Shown one piece after another: positions 25,701 through 37,939 of a stretch of DNA of 64,000 nt. The translations under genes and the position numbers were made by a program. The stretch is from Gymnorhina tibicen. Taxonomy: Eukaryota; Chordata; Aves; Passeriformes; Artamidae. Numbering within the stretch: the stretch's first letter is position 1; each line of letters begins with the position of its first letter. The notes under the pieces are model-generated. The model did no database searches, was not told the origin of the DNA, and was given only the letters and a program-made list of their open reading frames with translations. Where the stretch lies: NCBI GenBank assembly GCA_013399875.1, contig VXAZ01000462.1, positions 1 through 64,000 of the forward strand, written 5' to 3'.

Positions 25701-27651
25701 TTTTCTTCAGAGAAAATAACCTAAGTAAATATGTTCCCTTGGAAAGTTGGCACTACTAATGTATTGTAGATAATTTACATTAATTGATTGATTGTAGGTG
25801 CTGAACAAAACATTTCATTTTAAATATGATGCATGGTGCTAAAAGATAGGCCTGTCAGATCAATAATTCTCTAGGTGAGGTAATTATATTTCAGTCCTAA
25901 TTGTCTTTAAATTTCTTGTTCACCCAAACAAAAGGTAAACTCCCAGTATGAATATTTTGCCTGAATCTCTTCAAAACATTATTGTTACTTAAAAAGCTTC
26001 TATAAAATGATGTGTATTGCAGAGCAAATACACACATTTTTATTGAGTGACAAAACATACTTTAAAACAAATAAATTACATTAATCAGTCTACTTCATAT
26101 TTAAAGGTATATGTGTGCAGGATTTTAGTACAGAAACTAAGAACATACTTTCTAGTGCTTTCAAGGCACTGACAGGGAAAAACAGTTTAGTGTGCTAAAA
26201 CAATACTCCATCCTAAAGTAAGGAGTTGCCCATTTTTGTGTCTGTGAGTACATGTTTTGCTTTTGTATTGCCAATTGAATCAAGATACTTAATGTATGCA
26301 GCCAAGAATCAAGGAGAAAGGACAAGAAAATTCCAGGCTAATGGAGGTTGCAGCACCCCAGAGATATAATAGTTATGAAAGGTAATGCCAGAGGGATTGG
26401 TGTCAGTCTCATGACTACAGTTCTTAGTATATTAAGCCTTAAGTGGTAGAAAATGTAAAGACCAGTTTTTCTGATGAAAGTACAGAAATGGTCAACTTCT
26501 GATTCCCAGTGGAAACATGCAATAGATTTGAGATGTTGATATTCTGTAAAACCTGTTCGCTTGCTAATTATTTCTAGATGAGATTCCTTGAAAATTTGGT
26601 TTCTGCAGGTGACATATGCCATTGGCAACCTACGGCAATTTAATTAATTGTTGTTCCTTTATACCCTCCAAAGCTGTAACAGAGGATCTCACCGTGCTGC
26701 CAAAGTCGATGCATGATGTACTGTACTTTAACTTCGTGAAAATGTGGAACTGGGAAAACTCGCGTCCTGACTCAGCTTATTTGTGCAAGTGCATTTAAGG
26801 ATAAGACATCAAAGGTTTTTTTCATAAAACTATGCAACTTGAGAGCAGTGGAAAAGGTCTACGTACATTCAGGCTTTTCATAAACTTCTCTTCAGTGCAC
26901 ATCACTGAATCTGCAGCAATAAATATGTACTTGTGACCATATGTATATTCATGTAGGTGTGTGTAAAAGGAGCAGTTGAAGCATGTAGACAGTGCAGAAG
27001 TATTTGATGCCATTTGCTTGACATAATAATGAACAAAAAAAAAGAAGAAACAAATAAATGCTTTTAGTATAGTGAGAATAAAATATTTGCTGATGTTCAG
27101 AAAGCAAGGACTTAAACTGGACAAGAGAAAAAAAGATTACACTCATGAAATTGAAATGGACCAAACCACCATTATCCTCTCTATGAAACTCTTTCCTCTA
27201 TGGCTTATCTATATGCTTAGCTGTGTGATAGAACAAATGGGCCCTGCCAGACAGGAAAACTTTCAATTCTATCTTTTTAGCAGTGGAATATTATGTCTGT
27301 ACTTTGGCCACAGTCAAATGACTTTTAAAGATACTGTAGGTAAAACGTTAAATATACTTACACAAACACAAGAAAGACTTTTTCAAGAGTATTAAATGCA
27401 TTGTGTTAAAGAGACCACCTTTGATCACAATGTGTGCTTTCCATTCTACATTAGGGATGAACAGATGCTGCAGCTGTAAATAACACCATAACCTGTGCCT
27501 TGCTCTTTTTTGGTATTTTGCCTGTGTTGAATTTGGTTAAGATACTCCTCAAAGCAGATTTAAAATCTCTAAAAAAGGAAAGAATTTGGAAAGGATCTAA
27601 AAGGGTTTTTTTTGCAAATGGATTAAAAAAGATATATTTTTTACTACTTCA
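22720..27651. other. Long AT-rich stretch without recognised genes or repeats
   Basis: Nearly 5 kb with no CR1 or LTR that I recognise. Open frames at 23985-24230 (plus), 26338-26628 (minus), 26822-27164 (minus) and 27072-27395 (plus) have no known domains, and two of them overlap in opposite directions. The part at about 24560-24790, with several TAAT/ATTA cores and few simple repeats, is a possible conserved non-coding element by appearance only. Confidence 0.5.
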
Positions 27652-27798
27652 AAGAATCACAGAATCACAGAATCCTTCCGGTTGGAAAAGACCTTTGAGA
27701 TCAGCAAGGCCAAACTTTGACTGATCACCACCTTGTCAACTACACCATAGCACTAAGTGACACAGCCAATCATTCAGTGAACACTTCCATACCGTGTC
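27652..27798 (-). mobile_element. CR1 3'-end fragment, minus strand
   Basis: Starts with the tail repeats AATCACAGAATCACAGAATC, continues with 'GGTTGGAAAAGACCTTTGAG' and 'GTCAACTACACCATAGCACT', and fades out near 27800 at the block matching TTCTGTGAACA in other copies. Short and severely 5'-truncated. Confidence 0.9.
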
Positions 27799-27834
27799 TT
27801 AAATAAAAAAAAATTCTACAAAAGCATATACTTA

Positions 27835-28020
27835 TAAGGAAAAGGAAAAGGAAAAGGAAAAGGAAAAGGAAAAGGAAAAGGAAAAGGAAAAGGAAAAGGA
27901 AAAGGAAAAGGAAAAGGAAAAGGAAAAGGAAAAGGAAGAAAAAGAAAAAGAAAAAGAAAAAGAAAAAGAAAAAGAAAAAGAAAAAGAAAAAAGAGAAAAA
28001 GGAAAAGGATAAAAGGAAAA
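27835..28020. repeat. Purine hexanucleotide array, AAAAGG then AAAAAG
   Basis: About 16 nearly perfect AAAAGG units (to about 27935) change into about 9 AAAAAG units (to about 27990), then a decayed tail with AAAAGG variants. Two unit types side by side suggest a point change in one unit that then spread by slippage. Minus-strand open frames made of Phe-Leu or Phe-Ser repeats are artefacts of this array. The homopurine strand could form triplex DNA. Confidence 0.98.
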
Positions 28021-28559
28021 TCGTTCTAGCCTGCAGATACAAGTATTCATATTTTTTGACATACAATATTTTTCTGAAAGCGGATGGGACTGTTTAAGGA
28101 ATTCTCATCAGTATTTTCTTCCATAATCCTAATCATTATAAATTAAAAGCAGTAGACTCTTCAAGTCCCATGTTATTATTCAAAGGAACTGGCTTAATTA
28201 TTCACAAACATGTAGAATAAATATATTTAAAGAACATTTCAGAATAGCAACTGTTCTCATTTCTGTGGTTTGGGCTTTGCTAGTGAAATGACAGTATTAT
28301 TCTCTCTATCCTTTTCTCATTTTTCACAGTGTTTCTATTGGTTTTATTACAAGGCTCTGGATAATTATGCTAATATATTTGTATGATCACAATAGTACTC
28401 TGATGGAATTAAATGAAACCATGGAAAATATCTGCCTTTAAGATATAGAGTGTAGCAAAAAAGCAAAGGAAACGAGGAAGACAATCTATATGCACATTGT
28501 CAAAGGCACTAGTTTACAATCTGTAAGAATAACTTGCTTTAAAGTGGAACATTATGATT
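28021..28559. other. AT-rich unique DNA, no feature recognised
   Basis: About 540 bp between the hexamer array and the next CR1. Nothing recognised. Confidence 0.5.
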
Positions 28560-29767
28560 TTGAAATCATGCTTGACCAAGCTAATTGACTTCTATTGATG
28601 GCACGGCTGTCAGGGTAGATGAGGAGAGGGCAGTGGGTGCTGTCTGCCTGGACTTCAGCAAGGCTTTTGACCCAGTTTCCCATAACAAACTCACAGGTAA
28701 GCTCAGCAAGGGTTGGCTGAATGGACAGTGAGGCAGATCTGGCTGAGTGGCAGAGCTCAGAGGCTGGTTGCAGAGTCCAGCTGGAGGCCCATAGCAGTGT
28801 TCGCCAGGGGTCACCACTGGGTACAGTCTTGTTCAGCTCATTTATCAGTGACCTGGATAAGGGACAGAGTTGTCCTCAGCAAGTTCGCAGGTGACACAAA
28901 ACTGGGAGAAATGGCTGATACCCCAGAGAGCTGTGCTGCCATTCAGAGAGACCCGGACTGGTTGGAGAGCTGGGCAGAGAGGAACCTAATGAATTTTGAC
29001 AAAGGCAAGTGCAGGGTCCTGCACCTGGGGGAAGAATAACCTCACACCAGCACAGGGGCTGACCTGCTGGGAAGAAGCTCTGCAGAGAAGGACTTGGGGG
29101 TTCTGGTGGACAACAAACTGTCCATGAGCCAGCCAGCAGTGTGGCCTTGTGGCCAAGAAGACCAGTGGTGTCCTGAGCATTACAAAGAGCATTGCCAGCA
29201 GGTTGAGGGAAGAGGTTCTGCCCCTTTACTCTGCACTGGTGAGCCTTTGCCTGGAACACTGTGTCTGGTTCTGGGCTGTCCAGTTCAAGAAAGACAAGGA
29301 ACTACTGAAGAGGGTTCAGTGGAGAGCTACAAAGATTATTGAGGGACTGGAGCATCATCATTTATGAGGAAAGGCTGAGGGAGCTGGGCCAGTTTAGCCT
29401 GGGAAAGAGACAGCTGAACAGGGATCTTATCAATGTGTACAAATATCTTAAGGATGATGCCAAGAGGATGGGACCAGATTGTCTTCAGTGGTGCCCAGCA
29501 ACAGGACGAGGGACAAAGGGCACAAAATGAAATACAGGAAGTTCCATCTGAATACGAGGAAAAACTTCTCTTTTTTTTTTGAAGGTGATCAAACACTGGA
29601 ACAAGCTACCCATATATTTTGTGGAGTCTCTTTGTCTGCAAGATATTTATAACCCACCTACGTGTGACCTTGTGCAGTCTGCTGTAGATGGACCTGCTTT
29701 AGCAGGACATGTTGCACTAGATGTTTCCAGAGCTCCCTTCCAACCCCAGGCATTCTGTGATTTTTTT
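28560..29767 (+). mobile_element. CR1 retrotransposon with reverse-transcriptase remnant, plus strand
   Basis: About 1.2 kb covering the C-terminal half of ORF2 and the 3' end. Visible reverse-transcriptase remnants include the 'GTCTGCCTGGACTTCAGCAA' block (about 28640), the 'CGCCAGGGGTCACCACTGGG' block encoding RQGSPLG (about 28802), and the catalytic region at 28884-28907. There the translation is FAGDTKLG instead of the usual FADDTKLG, so one of the paired aspartates is lost. Further landmarks are 'GAGAAGGACTTGGGGGTTCT' (about 29086) and a 3' end with 'CTCCCTTCCAACCCCAGGCA' and TTCTGTGAT. The frame is broken in several places. Open frames of 60-130 codons on both strands are fragments or shadows. 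Confidence 0.93.
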
Positions 29768-30944
29768 AATAGATCTTTTCAGAACACTCAAGTTTTCAAC
29801 TAATGCAAGTTTCTGACAGATTCAGTGGAAGTTTATGAAATGTGAATCAGGTTCTGTATTTCACAGGAGGTTTGAAATGAGATGAAAGGGTAATCAGATT
29901 ACTTGGTCTCATTGCCGCAATTCTCTCCATCCTGTAAGTACTGTGTTGCCAGTCTTAACATTAAGTAGCCAGTAAGAAATAGCATTTATAAATGTTAAGT
30001 GACAGAATGTACTGATGAAGAAATATGTTGTCTATTATTGTCTGTTGCTGATACAAAGTGCAGAGGAAAGAAGAAAATGTACCTTCAAGAAGAAGATTGG
30101 GTTGCAGGTTACTGCAGAAGATGATTAGCTCTTTACCAGTCATTATTGATATAGTATTACTCTGTGTAAAATTTAAGATGAATACTTAAACCAGAGAATT
30201 CTAAAATTTGAGGATATAAACAGGGTTTCTTCAATAGATCACAAGCTGTCCTAAGCTATTTTTTACGTCTCACATGACCTATCACGTATTTATGGAGTGA
30301 TATTAATTCATTTCTGCTGTCCAAAATCTGCTTCTGTCAGCATAGTGATACCTCCAGTGCAGTTATATCAATCAGGAGCATTAGCTTAATAGCATAAGGA
30401 TAAAAATCTGAAATGCCAACATATAAAATGCAATATGTGTGATTAATCTTACTAATAAGAAATTATTCTATAAATAAATTTGTAGAAGCAGAAGAACTGG
30501 AAATGTTTAAATATGTTAATCAATAAAGAAGTACCATATGAACACATACATCTTGGTCTTTGACTACCATAGCCTAATGCTCAAAATATCTTTTGCAGAA
30601 GTATGCTCACAAAAAATACCTCAAGTATTCACTTTCTCAACAATTTAAAAATAACTCTTGTTACCTTCATTCTCCACTGATTTGTTGGACTGCCCCTTTT
30701 CAGTTTGCACACCTAAGAAACATACTTTTTACACAAAGCCAAAAATGTACTCCTATCAAAATCAAATCAAAACATCTAATCAAAGAATTGCTGTTTTCCC
30801 AGATATGAAGATGTGATGTTTACAGAGAAAAAGAAGAATACTCTTACAGAAGAGGTTTTGATAAAAATAGTTACAACGTCTAACACACAGTTCTTAGTGA
30901 GTGGTAGCAGGACCCATACTAAATTTTTTAGTGCCTATGCAGTC
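29768..30944. other. AT-rich unique DNA, no feature recognised
   Basis: About 1.2 kb. Open frames at 29961-30143 (minus) and 30593-30808 (plus) show no domains. Confidence 0.5.
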
Positions 30945-31017
30945 CTCCTGCTAATGACAGGGAGATGAGTGGATATTGTCTACCTCAGTTTTGAGCAAGG
31001 CTTTTGACACTGCCTCT
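30945..31017 (+). mobile_element. Older CR1, left part (host of the nested insertion)
   Basis: Matches the CR1 reverse-transcriptase segment up to 'AAGGCTTTTGACACTGCCTC'. The next bases expected in CR1 (CCCACAACATTCTCACAGG-like) are found at 32184, after a complete second CR1. The left boundary is approximate. Confidence 0.75.
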
Positions 31018-32183
31018 CTGTGCTTGACAACCCTGATCTCCTCTTATGACCAGATGACCCACCCAGTGGATGGAAAGGCTGTGAATGTAACCAACCTGGA
31101 CTACAGCAAAGACTTTGACACCATCTCCCACAGTATTTTCCTGGCGAAGCTGGCAGCCCATGGTTTGGACAGGTGCACTCTTTGCTAGCTTAAGAGCTCT
31201 CTGGATGGGCAGGCCCAGAGAGTGGCCATGAAAGGAGTTACATCCAGCTGTTGGCTGGTCACCAGTGGTGCTCCCTAAGGCTCAGTACTCAGGCCAGTCC
31301 TGTGTAGTATCTTTATTGATAATCTGGACAAGAGGATCACACTCAGCAAGTTCACAGATGACACTAAATTGGGGCAGAGTGTTGATCTGCTGAAGAGTAA
31401 GAAGGCTCTACAGAGGGATCTGGACAGACTGAATCGGTAGCCAGTGGTACAAGGTTCAGTATAGCAAAGTGCTGGGTCCTGCCCCTGGGTGACAACAACC
31501 GCAGGCAGTGCTTGGGGCAGAGTGGCTGGAAAGCTGCCTGGCAGAAAAGGGCTGGGGGGTGTTGGTTCACAGCCATTTGAACATGAGCCAAAGCATGCCC
31601 GGGTGGCCATAAAGGCCAATGGCACCCTGGCTTGCACCAGCAGTAGTGCAGCCAGCAGGACTACAGAAGTGATTGTCCCTCTGTACTCAGCACTGGTGAG
31701 GCAGTCTCTCCAATACAGTTTTGGGCCCCTAAAAAGAGAAAAGACACTGAGATGCTGGAGTGTGTCCAGAGAAGGGCAATAAAGCTGCTGAAGAGTTCAA
31801 AGACTGGTTGAGGGAGCTGGGATTGTTTAGCCTGAAGAAAAAGGAGTCTTATCACCATCTACAACTGCCTGAAAGGAGGCTGTAGCACATGGCAGGGTTA
31901 GCCTCTCCTCCCAGGTAACCAGTGACAGAACAAGGGGAAATGGCTTTAAGCTGAGGCAGGGGAGGTCCAGGTTGGACATCAGGAAGAATTTCTTCACTGA
32001 AAGTGTGATTAAGCATTGAAACAGGCTGCCCAGGGAGGTGATGGAGTCACCACTCCGGGAAGTATTCAGGAAATTATTAGACATGGTACTCAGTGCTATG
32101 GTTTAGCTAACATGGTGCTATTCAGTGAAATGCTGGACACAATGATCTTGGAGGTCTTTTCCAACTTATGATTCTGCGATTCT
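31018..32183 (+). mobile_element. Younger CR1 inserted into an older CR1, plus strand
   Basis: About 1.17 kb, 5'-truncated, ending ATGATTCTGCGATTCT. Landmarks in order: 'GACAACCCTGATCTCCTCTT' (31025), 'GACTTTGACACCATCTCCCA' (about 31110), 'AGAGTGGCCATGAAAGGAGT' (about 31220) and the catalytic region at 31351-31374, which translates FTDDTKLG with both aspartates intact. The linker and 3' blocks follow, including 'AGGTTGGACATCAGGAAGAA' (about 31970) and 'TGCCCAGGGAGGTGATGGAG' (about 32027). In-frame stops (for example TAG near 31186) show it is inactive. It lies inside the CR1 whose parts are at 30945-31017 and 32184-32370. Confidence 0.9.
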
Positions 32184-32370
32184 CCCAACATTCTCACAGG
32201 TAAACCCAGGGAATGTGGATTGGATGAGTGGACAATGAGGTGATTTGACAACTGGTTTAACAGCAGATCCCAGAGGGTAATAATCAGTGGCACAGGGTCT
32301 AATTGGAGGCCTCTCACCAGAGGCATCCCAAAAGGTTCAACACTGGGTCCAGCAATGCTTAATTTATTTT
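32184..32370 (+). mobile_element. Older CR1, right part (host of the nested insertion)
   Basis: Resumes with CCCAACATTCTCACAGG, exactly where the left part stops, then shows 'GGATGAGTGGACAATGAGGT', the 'CAGAGGGTAATAATCAGTGG' block and 'AACACTGGGTCCAGCAATGC'. It ends before the catalytic motif, so the host copy also lacks its 3' half. Confidence 0.85.
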
Positions 32371-32608
32371 AAAATTGCACTTCATGATTCTTTCTCACAA
32401 AGAACAGCATTAATGTTACAGATTATTTTGCCTGTTTTTTTCTAGGAAAAAATAGGGCAAAATTTTGAACTATTTGTAAATAATTAGAAGACAACATATA
32501 ACGCATCGTAAAAACTGAGAATTACTTAAAAACAGACATGGTGGATTAAAACTGAATTAACAGGCTGTCAGCTCTTCTAGACTACATAGAAGCAGTGGAT
32601 GTCACATG
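32371..32608. other. Short AT-rich spacer
   Basis: Nothing recognised between the plus-strand nested pair and the following minus-strand CR1. Confidence 0.5.
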
Positions 32609-33480
32609 TCATAGAATAGAACCATAGAATCATAAAATCAGAATGGTTTGGATTGGAAGGGAGTTTAAAGATCATTTAGTTCCTCTGGACAGGGACATTT
32701 CCACTAGAGCAGGTTTCTCAGTGCCCCACCCAGCTTGGCTTGAACATGTCCAAAGATGTGGCATTCACAGCTTCTCTGGGCAACCTGTTCCAGTGCCTCA
32801 CCACCCTAGAATTTTTTACTAATATCTAATTTAAACTAATCTCATTTTAAACCCATTCCTGCTTGTCCTGTCACTACATGCTCTTGAAAAAAGCCTCTCT
32901 CCACTTTTCTTGTAAGTTCCCTTTAGGTACTGGAAACTCCCAATTAGGTCACCCCAAAGCCTTCACCTTTTCCAGGCTGAGCAATCCCAGTTCACTTAAT
33001 CTTTTCTCATAGGAGAGGTGCTCCATCTCTCTAATCATTTTGGTGGCCTTCTCTGGACATTCTCCGACAGCTCCATGTCCTGAGGACCCCAGAGCTGGAT
33101 GCAGCACTCCAGGTGGGACCATTCACCAGAGTGGTGTAGAGGGGCAGAATCCCCTCCCTCACCCTGCTGCCCACACTGCTTTGGATGCAGCCCAGGACAC
33201 GTTTTGCTTTCTGGGCTGTGATTGCACATAGCCAGGTCATGTCCAACCTCTCATCCACCAGCATCCGCAAGTCCTTCTGGGCAGGGCTGCACTGATCTGT
33301 TCATCCTCAGCCTGTGTTGATACCTGGGGTTGCCCTGACCCAGGTGCAGCACCTTGCCTTTAGTCTTGTTAAACCTCATGAAATTTTCATTGGAGCATTT
33401 CTCAAGCTTGCCCAGGTCCCTCTGGATGGTATCCCATCCTTCAGGTGTGTCAACTGCACCACTCAGCTTGGTGTGTTTAC
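32609..33480 (-). mobile_element. CR1 retrotransposon 3' part, minus strand
   Basis: About 870 bp. The tail TCATAGAATAGAACCATAGA at 32609 is followed by 'GGTTTGGATTGGAAGGGAGT', 'CTTCTCTGGGCAACCTGTTC', 'CTTTTCCAGGCTGAGCAATC', 'GGCCTTCTCTGGACATTCTC', 'CAGCACTCCAGGTGGGACCA', 'GATGCAGCCCAGGACACGTT' and 'TGCCCAGGTCCCTCTGGATG'. It ends close to the catalytic region near 33480. This is the same broad subfamily as the copies at 6.1 and 43.6 kb. Open frames on both strands near 33030-33270 are shadows of ORF2 remnants. Confidence 0.93.
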
Positions 33481-36400
33481 TGTTTGCTAGTCATTCTGAC
33501 ACTGTGTCATAAGAAAGAAAAATATGACCTTAATGTAACAACTGTGAAATATATTGAAAAGGATAATACAGGGAATCATATTAGATGGTTTGATGTCAAA
33601 GAAGGAATTTTATCTTCCATATGTCTAATAATACTTGGTATTTCATCAACAAGCTGAATAATAAAGTTCCTAAATGTGCAGGTAACATGAAGGAAAGTGT
33701 TTCAAGTATGCTGAAATTTGAAAGGATGGTGGAATGTGAGTAGGTTGGAAAACACTGAATGAATTCAAATAAGAATAAAAGTGAATGGATATAAACTCAG
33801 GCATAGTCAACTTTATCCATATAAGGTGGGAAACAACCTCATAAAATAAGCTAATCTATTCTAGTCCATTCTAAATTTTCAAAGAAGAAAGAACAGATTT
33901 ACAATCTGTAGTCTAAAACTGGTTCACTGAGTAGCTGGACAGTGTGTTTCCTAATTGTATTTGATCTGCAGGTCATTTGTATCAAACTCTTACAGATGCA
34001 TCTTAAAATGAAGATAGGTGGTGCCAGGTTTTTTTTATGGAAAAAAAACAAACCAAAAAAAAAGGATAAATATTTTTTTCTTCTCACTTTTCACTAAATT
34101 ATTTCAGCTTCCGCCATTTATCGTTCTTATAGTCAATTTTTTACACTATACCGGCATCCTGTTCAGACTGAAGTCTAGGTGTGTTAGACAGCAGAAATAT
34201 AAGACAGACAGACCATTTGCTCTATAAGACAGGAACTAAAAAGATTTGTGTGAGGCAGAAGATATATTGTGAAAATCCTTTTCTGGAAAGTGCCATGGAT
34301 CAGTATCAAATGTATATTAACCACAGATAATTTTACAGAGACTTGTTCTGTTTGGTTTAAAAATTGCTGAAATTCTTGGTAAATTAATATTGACTTTCCT
34401 ATGACAGTGGAATTGATGAGATTTACAGGTGCTTCCATCAAAACTCTGATGAAAATTAAAAATTTTTAAGTCTATGTGAGTGCACAGTATTCAAACTTCA
34501 AGTTTCACAAATTAGTTCGGAAAACTGAGTTGGGTTTTGGGGAGGAAGTTTCCATATGTCTCCTTCCTTAAGAAGGGTTAAGTTTATCTCCGTCTTAATA
34601 TTATTTTCTTAACTAGTGTGATCAACAACTAGCAATTATTGGCAATTACATCATCTTAGAGAGTCTTTTAATCAGATGATTTTAACAGGCTCTTTTCTCA
34701 AATGCCTTTGTGAATTCCACTCCTGAGATACCACTTTAAAACTTAAGTTTCTCCACATACAACATGAATTTTGCTTGGTGTTGTCATGTTAACTACTGTT
34801 TCTGGCTTTCCTTAATATATCAGAAGAAGTCTGTGTATTACGATCTGTCAAGCTCAACATATAAAACTTATATTTTCCAGCTTGAATAATAAAAAAAGAT
34901 CCTTCAAAAATTTTTCAAATCCCTTTCTATAGGCACATGATTTCCACATTCAGATAAAACAAATATTTAGCTAAAACACCCTTATGATTGGGTTCTGTTG
35001 ACATCCAAAATACATAAATTCCTGAATTAGTCTGATGGGTCCTTTTGATGATTCTATAGAGGCAAGGGTTGTTGTCATATTTTCGTGTGATGTATCTTTT
35101 CTTCTCTCTTACACTTCATGAAATACATTTCCACCTACTACTACACAGGGACATTATTTTCCTCTAAAAGATGACAGTTCTTTGGGATAGATCCTACCTC
35201 TGCTACATCCACATCCAAAAAGACCCATATACCTATGATCAGGAAACAACATGAGATATCATATTCGAAGACTGGAGGATGAGGAATGCTGGCTGTATTT
35301 GTGGCACTGAATTCAAATCATTACCTGTGATTTCTGTCTCTGCACTTCCATGAAGGTAGCCTTATATTCCTTGCTTCCAGATCCTGTTAACCATTTATAC
35401 CTATGCAGTGGCTTGGATTTCTCTATTTCTGTTGATTCATGGGTAATAAACTTCTGTAAAGTAGAGCAGGATTTGGCCCAGGAAACACTGGTATTGTTGT
35501 AATAATTCACTCCAAGTATCTTTGCTCCCATATAACACCTTTAGTATTTAATTTTGTAGGTTTTCTAAAGGTGAAGTCCTAGATAAGGAGCCAAGAGGTA
35601 AAGAAGTCTAGTAGGTTTTAGCATTTTAATAATTCAATGTTAAAATTCTGTATTTGAACTATAGATTAGTTTTGTAGACTTCTCTGATCCTTGCATACAT
35701 ATAAGCCCAGCTGAAAAATCTACTCCTTTTGGGCAAAATGCAATGCAATTAAACACATCTGGAGAACAGAGAAATACGTATCATATACATTTTTGAGATT
35801 ATTTTATGTCACAATCTCCATCATCTTCCAGTGCGTGATGAATCCCTACAATGTTGACTTTTAGTATGGCATCCCATTTTAAAAACCCAAACTTTTGGTG
35901 TGCTGGTTCTCCCCTTGCTGAGGATTTCATTTCATACAACAAGAAAATAGAAATTTTGTCTTCAGCACACATTCCAATGTTTAAAAAATGTTCCTCTATT
36001 TAATCTTACTCACATTCCCAGGTTAAAGTTTAAGTATATATAGACTCCATGTATCAATGGGTTGCTATCTTGTATCCTGAGGAAAGGTGAGAGCTTTATT
36101 AAGAATAGAAGTACTTTGGACAGCAAAAGACAGCGATACAGTGAAACTTGAATCTGTCAGTATTATTAGCCTGTTCTTTTTTGGAAATCTAATGTATAAA
36201 ATAATCTATTTTCATAGTGTATTGGACAAATCCTCACTCAAACAATTTTGTGATTATGTCAAAGGCTTTGTAAATCAAAGGACTCTTGCATAACACCTGT
36301 CCTATTAGGAAATCTGTCCTCTAATTGTGACAGAGAAGCTAAAATATAAACACAGTACTTAACATTTTTGCAGACTTCCTGGGAGCACTTGCTGCTTTAA

Positions 36401-37139
36401 TAAAAAAAAAGCAGACAAAAAGAATTAAAATGACCTTGCCTCTTTGAATTAGTGAGGGTTGGTGTGTGCAAACATTAAATCAATGGCTGGCATCAGCCCT
36501 GCTCAGCTGTAGCAAGATCTGTAGTAGTCCACTCATAATTTGAGTTGTAAAGTATTTGTCTTTTACAGCATCCAACACCACTTCTATCCTCCTCGGTACC
36601 CACTGTGCTAACACCTGTCTCAGCTAGGACTTCTGTTTGAAGGTGGTTTAATGATTTGGCAGTTGTGCTGCACAGATACACACTGTAAACATTAGATTCC
36701 TGTAAGACCTCAGGGCTCTTGCTCTCCCCATCAGTGTAATGGTTGCAAAAAATACATTGCACTTTATTTTTTAAACTGCTTCTGGGTAAAACTGCATGCA
36801 CACATTTTAGTGAAACTGATTGTGGGGTTTTATTTGTTTGTTTGTTTCCTTGCTTATTTGTTTCAGAGACAGATTTCAGATAATACCTACTGGATGTTAA
36901 AAAAGTATAGTTAAGTCCGTATGTAATAAAGAAAGAACTTTTCCTATATAAGTCTGCCTTAAAGGTTCTTCACTCAGTTTAAACTAAATCATAGGTAAAA
37001 TATGTCTCCAAAAGTGTAATTTCATATTCAGATCTTACAGTACGGATTCCCTTCACTGAACTAAGAGTTGTGTAAGAATACCATTAATTCCAGTTTCTCC
37101 CATGTTTTTGTACAGGATCATATCTAGAAGCGAGGAGTT
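33481..37139. other. AT-rich unique DNA, no feature recognised
   Basis: About 3.7 kb. Open frames such as 34184-34441, 35313-35531 and 36493-36801 (minus) and 36087-36293 (plus) show no domains. Near 36830-36865 there is a short TTTG-type repeat. Confidence 0.5.
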
Positions 37140-37320
37140 TGCTTTGGTTTCTTTGGTGGTTTTTGTTTGTTTGTTTGTGCAGTTGGTTTGTTTGTTTTCT
37201 GCAGTTTTTATTTGGGTTTTGTGTTGTTGGTTGTTTGGTTGTTTGATTGGTTGGTTGGTTGGTTGGTTGGGTTTTGGTTTGGTGGGGTTTTGGTTTTTGG
37301 GTTGTCTTTTTTTGGGGGGG
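37140..37320. repeat. G/T-rich tract with TTTG and TTGG repeats
   Basis: About 180 bp with almost only G and T on the plus strand: TTTG units near 37165, TTGG units at about 37247-37270, then GGGG and GGGGGGG runs to 37320. The spaced G pairs and runs could form G-quadruplexes. Overlapping Gly/Val/Phe/Leu/Trp-rich open frames are repeat artefacts. Confidence 0.9.
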
Positions 37321-37931
37321 AGTGCTGGTATTTATTTATTTCCAGAGAAAAGAAGAGTGATGGAAGGAAAGTTGCCTACTGGAATACAAACAGATGCAAA
37401 TAATTAATGTGACCACATTACTTATGGGGAAAAGAGGGGAGGATAAAATTGCAGTCATCATACATGTTATGAGGGGATGAAAAAAGAGGAAGGAGTGGGG
37501 TGGAAAGTTACAGACACAATTATAACAATACAGAAAAATACAGAGAGAAAAGGAGATTGCTACTCCCTGAATGGAATGTGGTCAGCATGCCCAAATTTTC
37601 ACATATGTTAAGGGGGCCTGAATGGAGGGCGGAGTGGAGTGGAGACATCATGGCCAGCCTCTGTTAAAATCCTTACAAGAGGGGGAACTTGGTGCTGCCT
37701 TGTAACTGATAGGCCACAGAGCAGCTGTCAATAGAGGGACAAAAAAGATTTCTTGCTGTTGAACCAGCCACCATGCCAAGATCACAGATGCTCACCTCCA
37801 TCCTCAAAGGTTACTTCCAGTGTAATACTGACATTACCTATCTCTGAAGTATGACCGCTCCCCACTGAACATGATGTATTATCATTCAAACTCCTAGAAT
37901 CATTCGAACTCCATCTAAACATAAAAATGAA

Positions 37932-37939
37932 TATAAAAG
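37932..37939 (+). promoter_or_regulatory. TATA box of the candidate LTR
   Basis: TATAAAAG in the proposed U3 region. Its role is inferred from position relative to the AATAAA signal downstream. Confidence 0.45.

Noticed and set aside
27770..28066. Minus-strand frames of Phe-Leu and Phe-Ser repeats that look like a membrane protein
   Set aside because: They are translations of the AAAAGG/AAAAAG array in different frames and not genes.
37102..37407. Plus-strand frame of 101 codons resembling a hydrophobic membrane protein
   Set aside because: It is the translation of a G/T-rich simple repeat.
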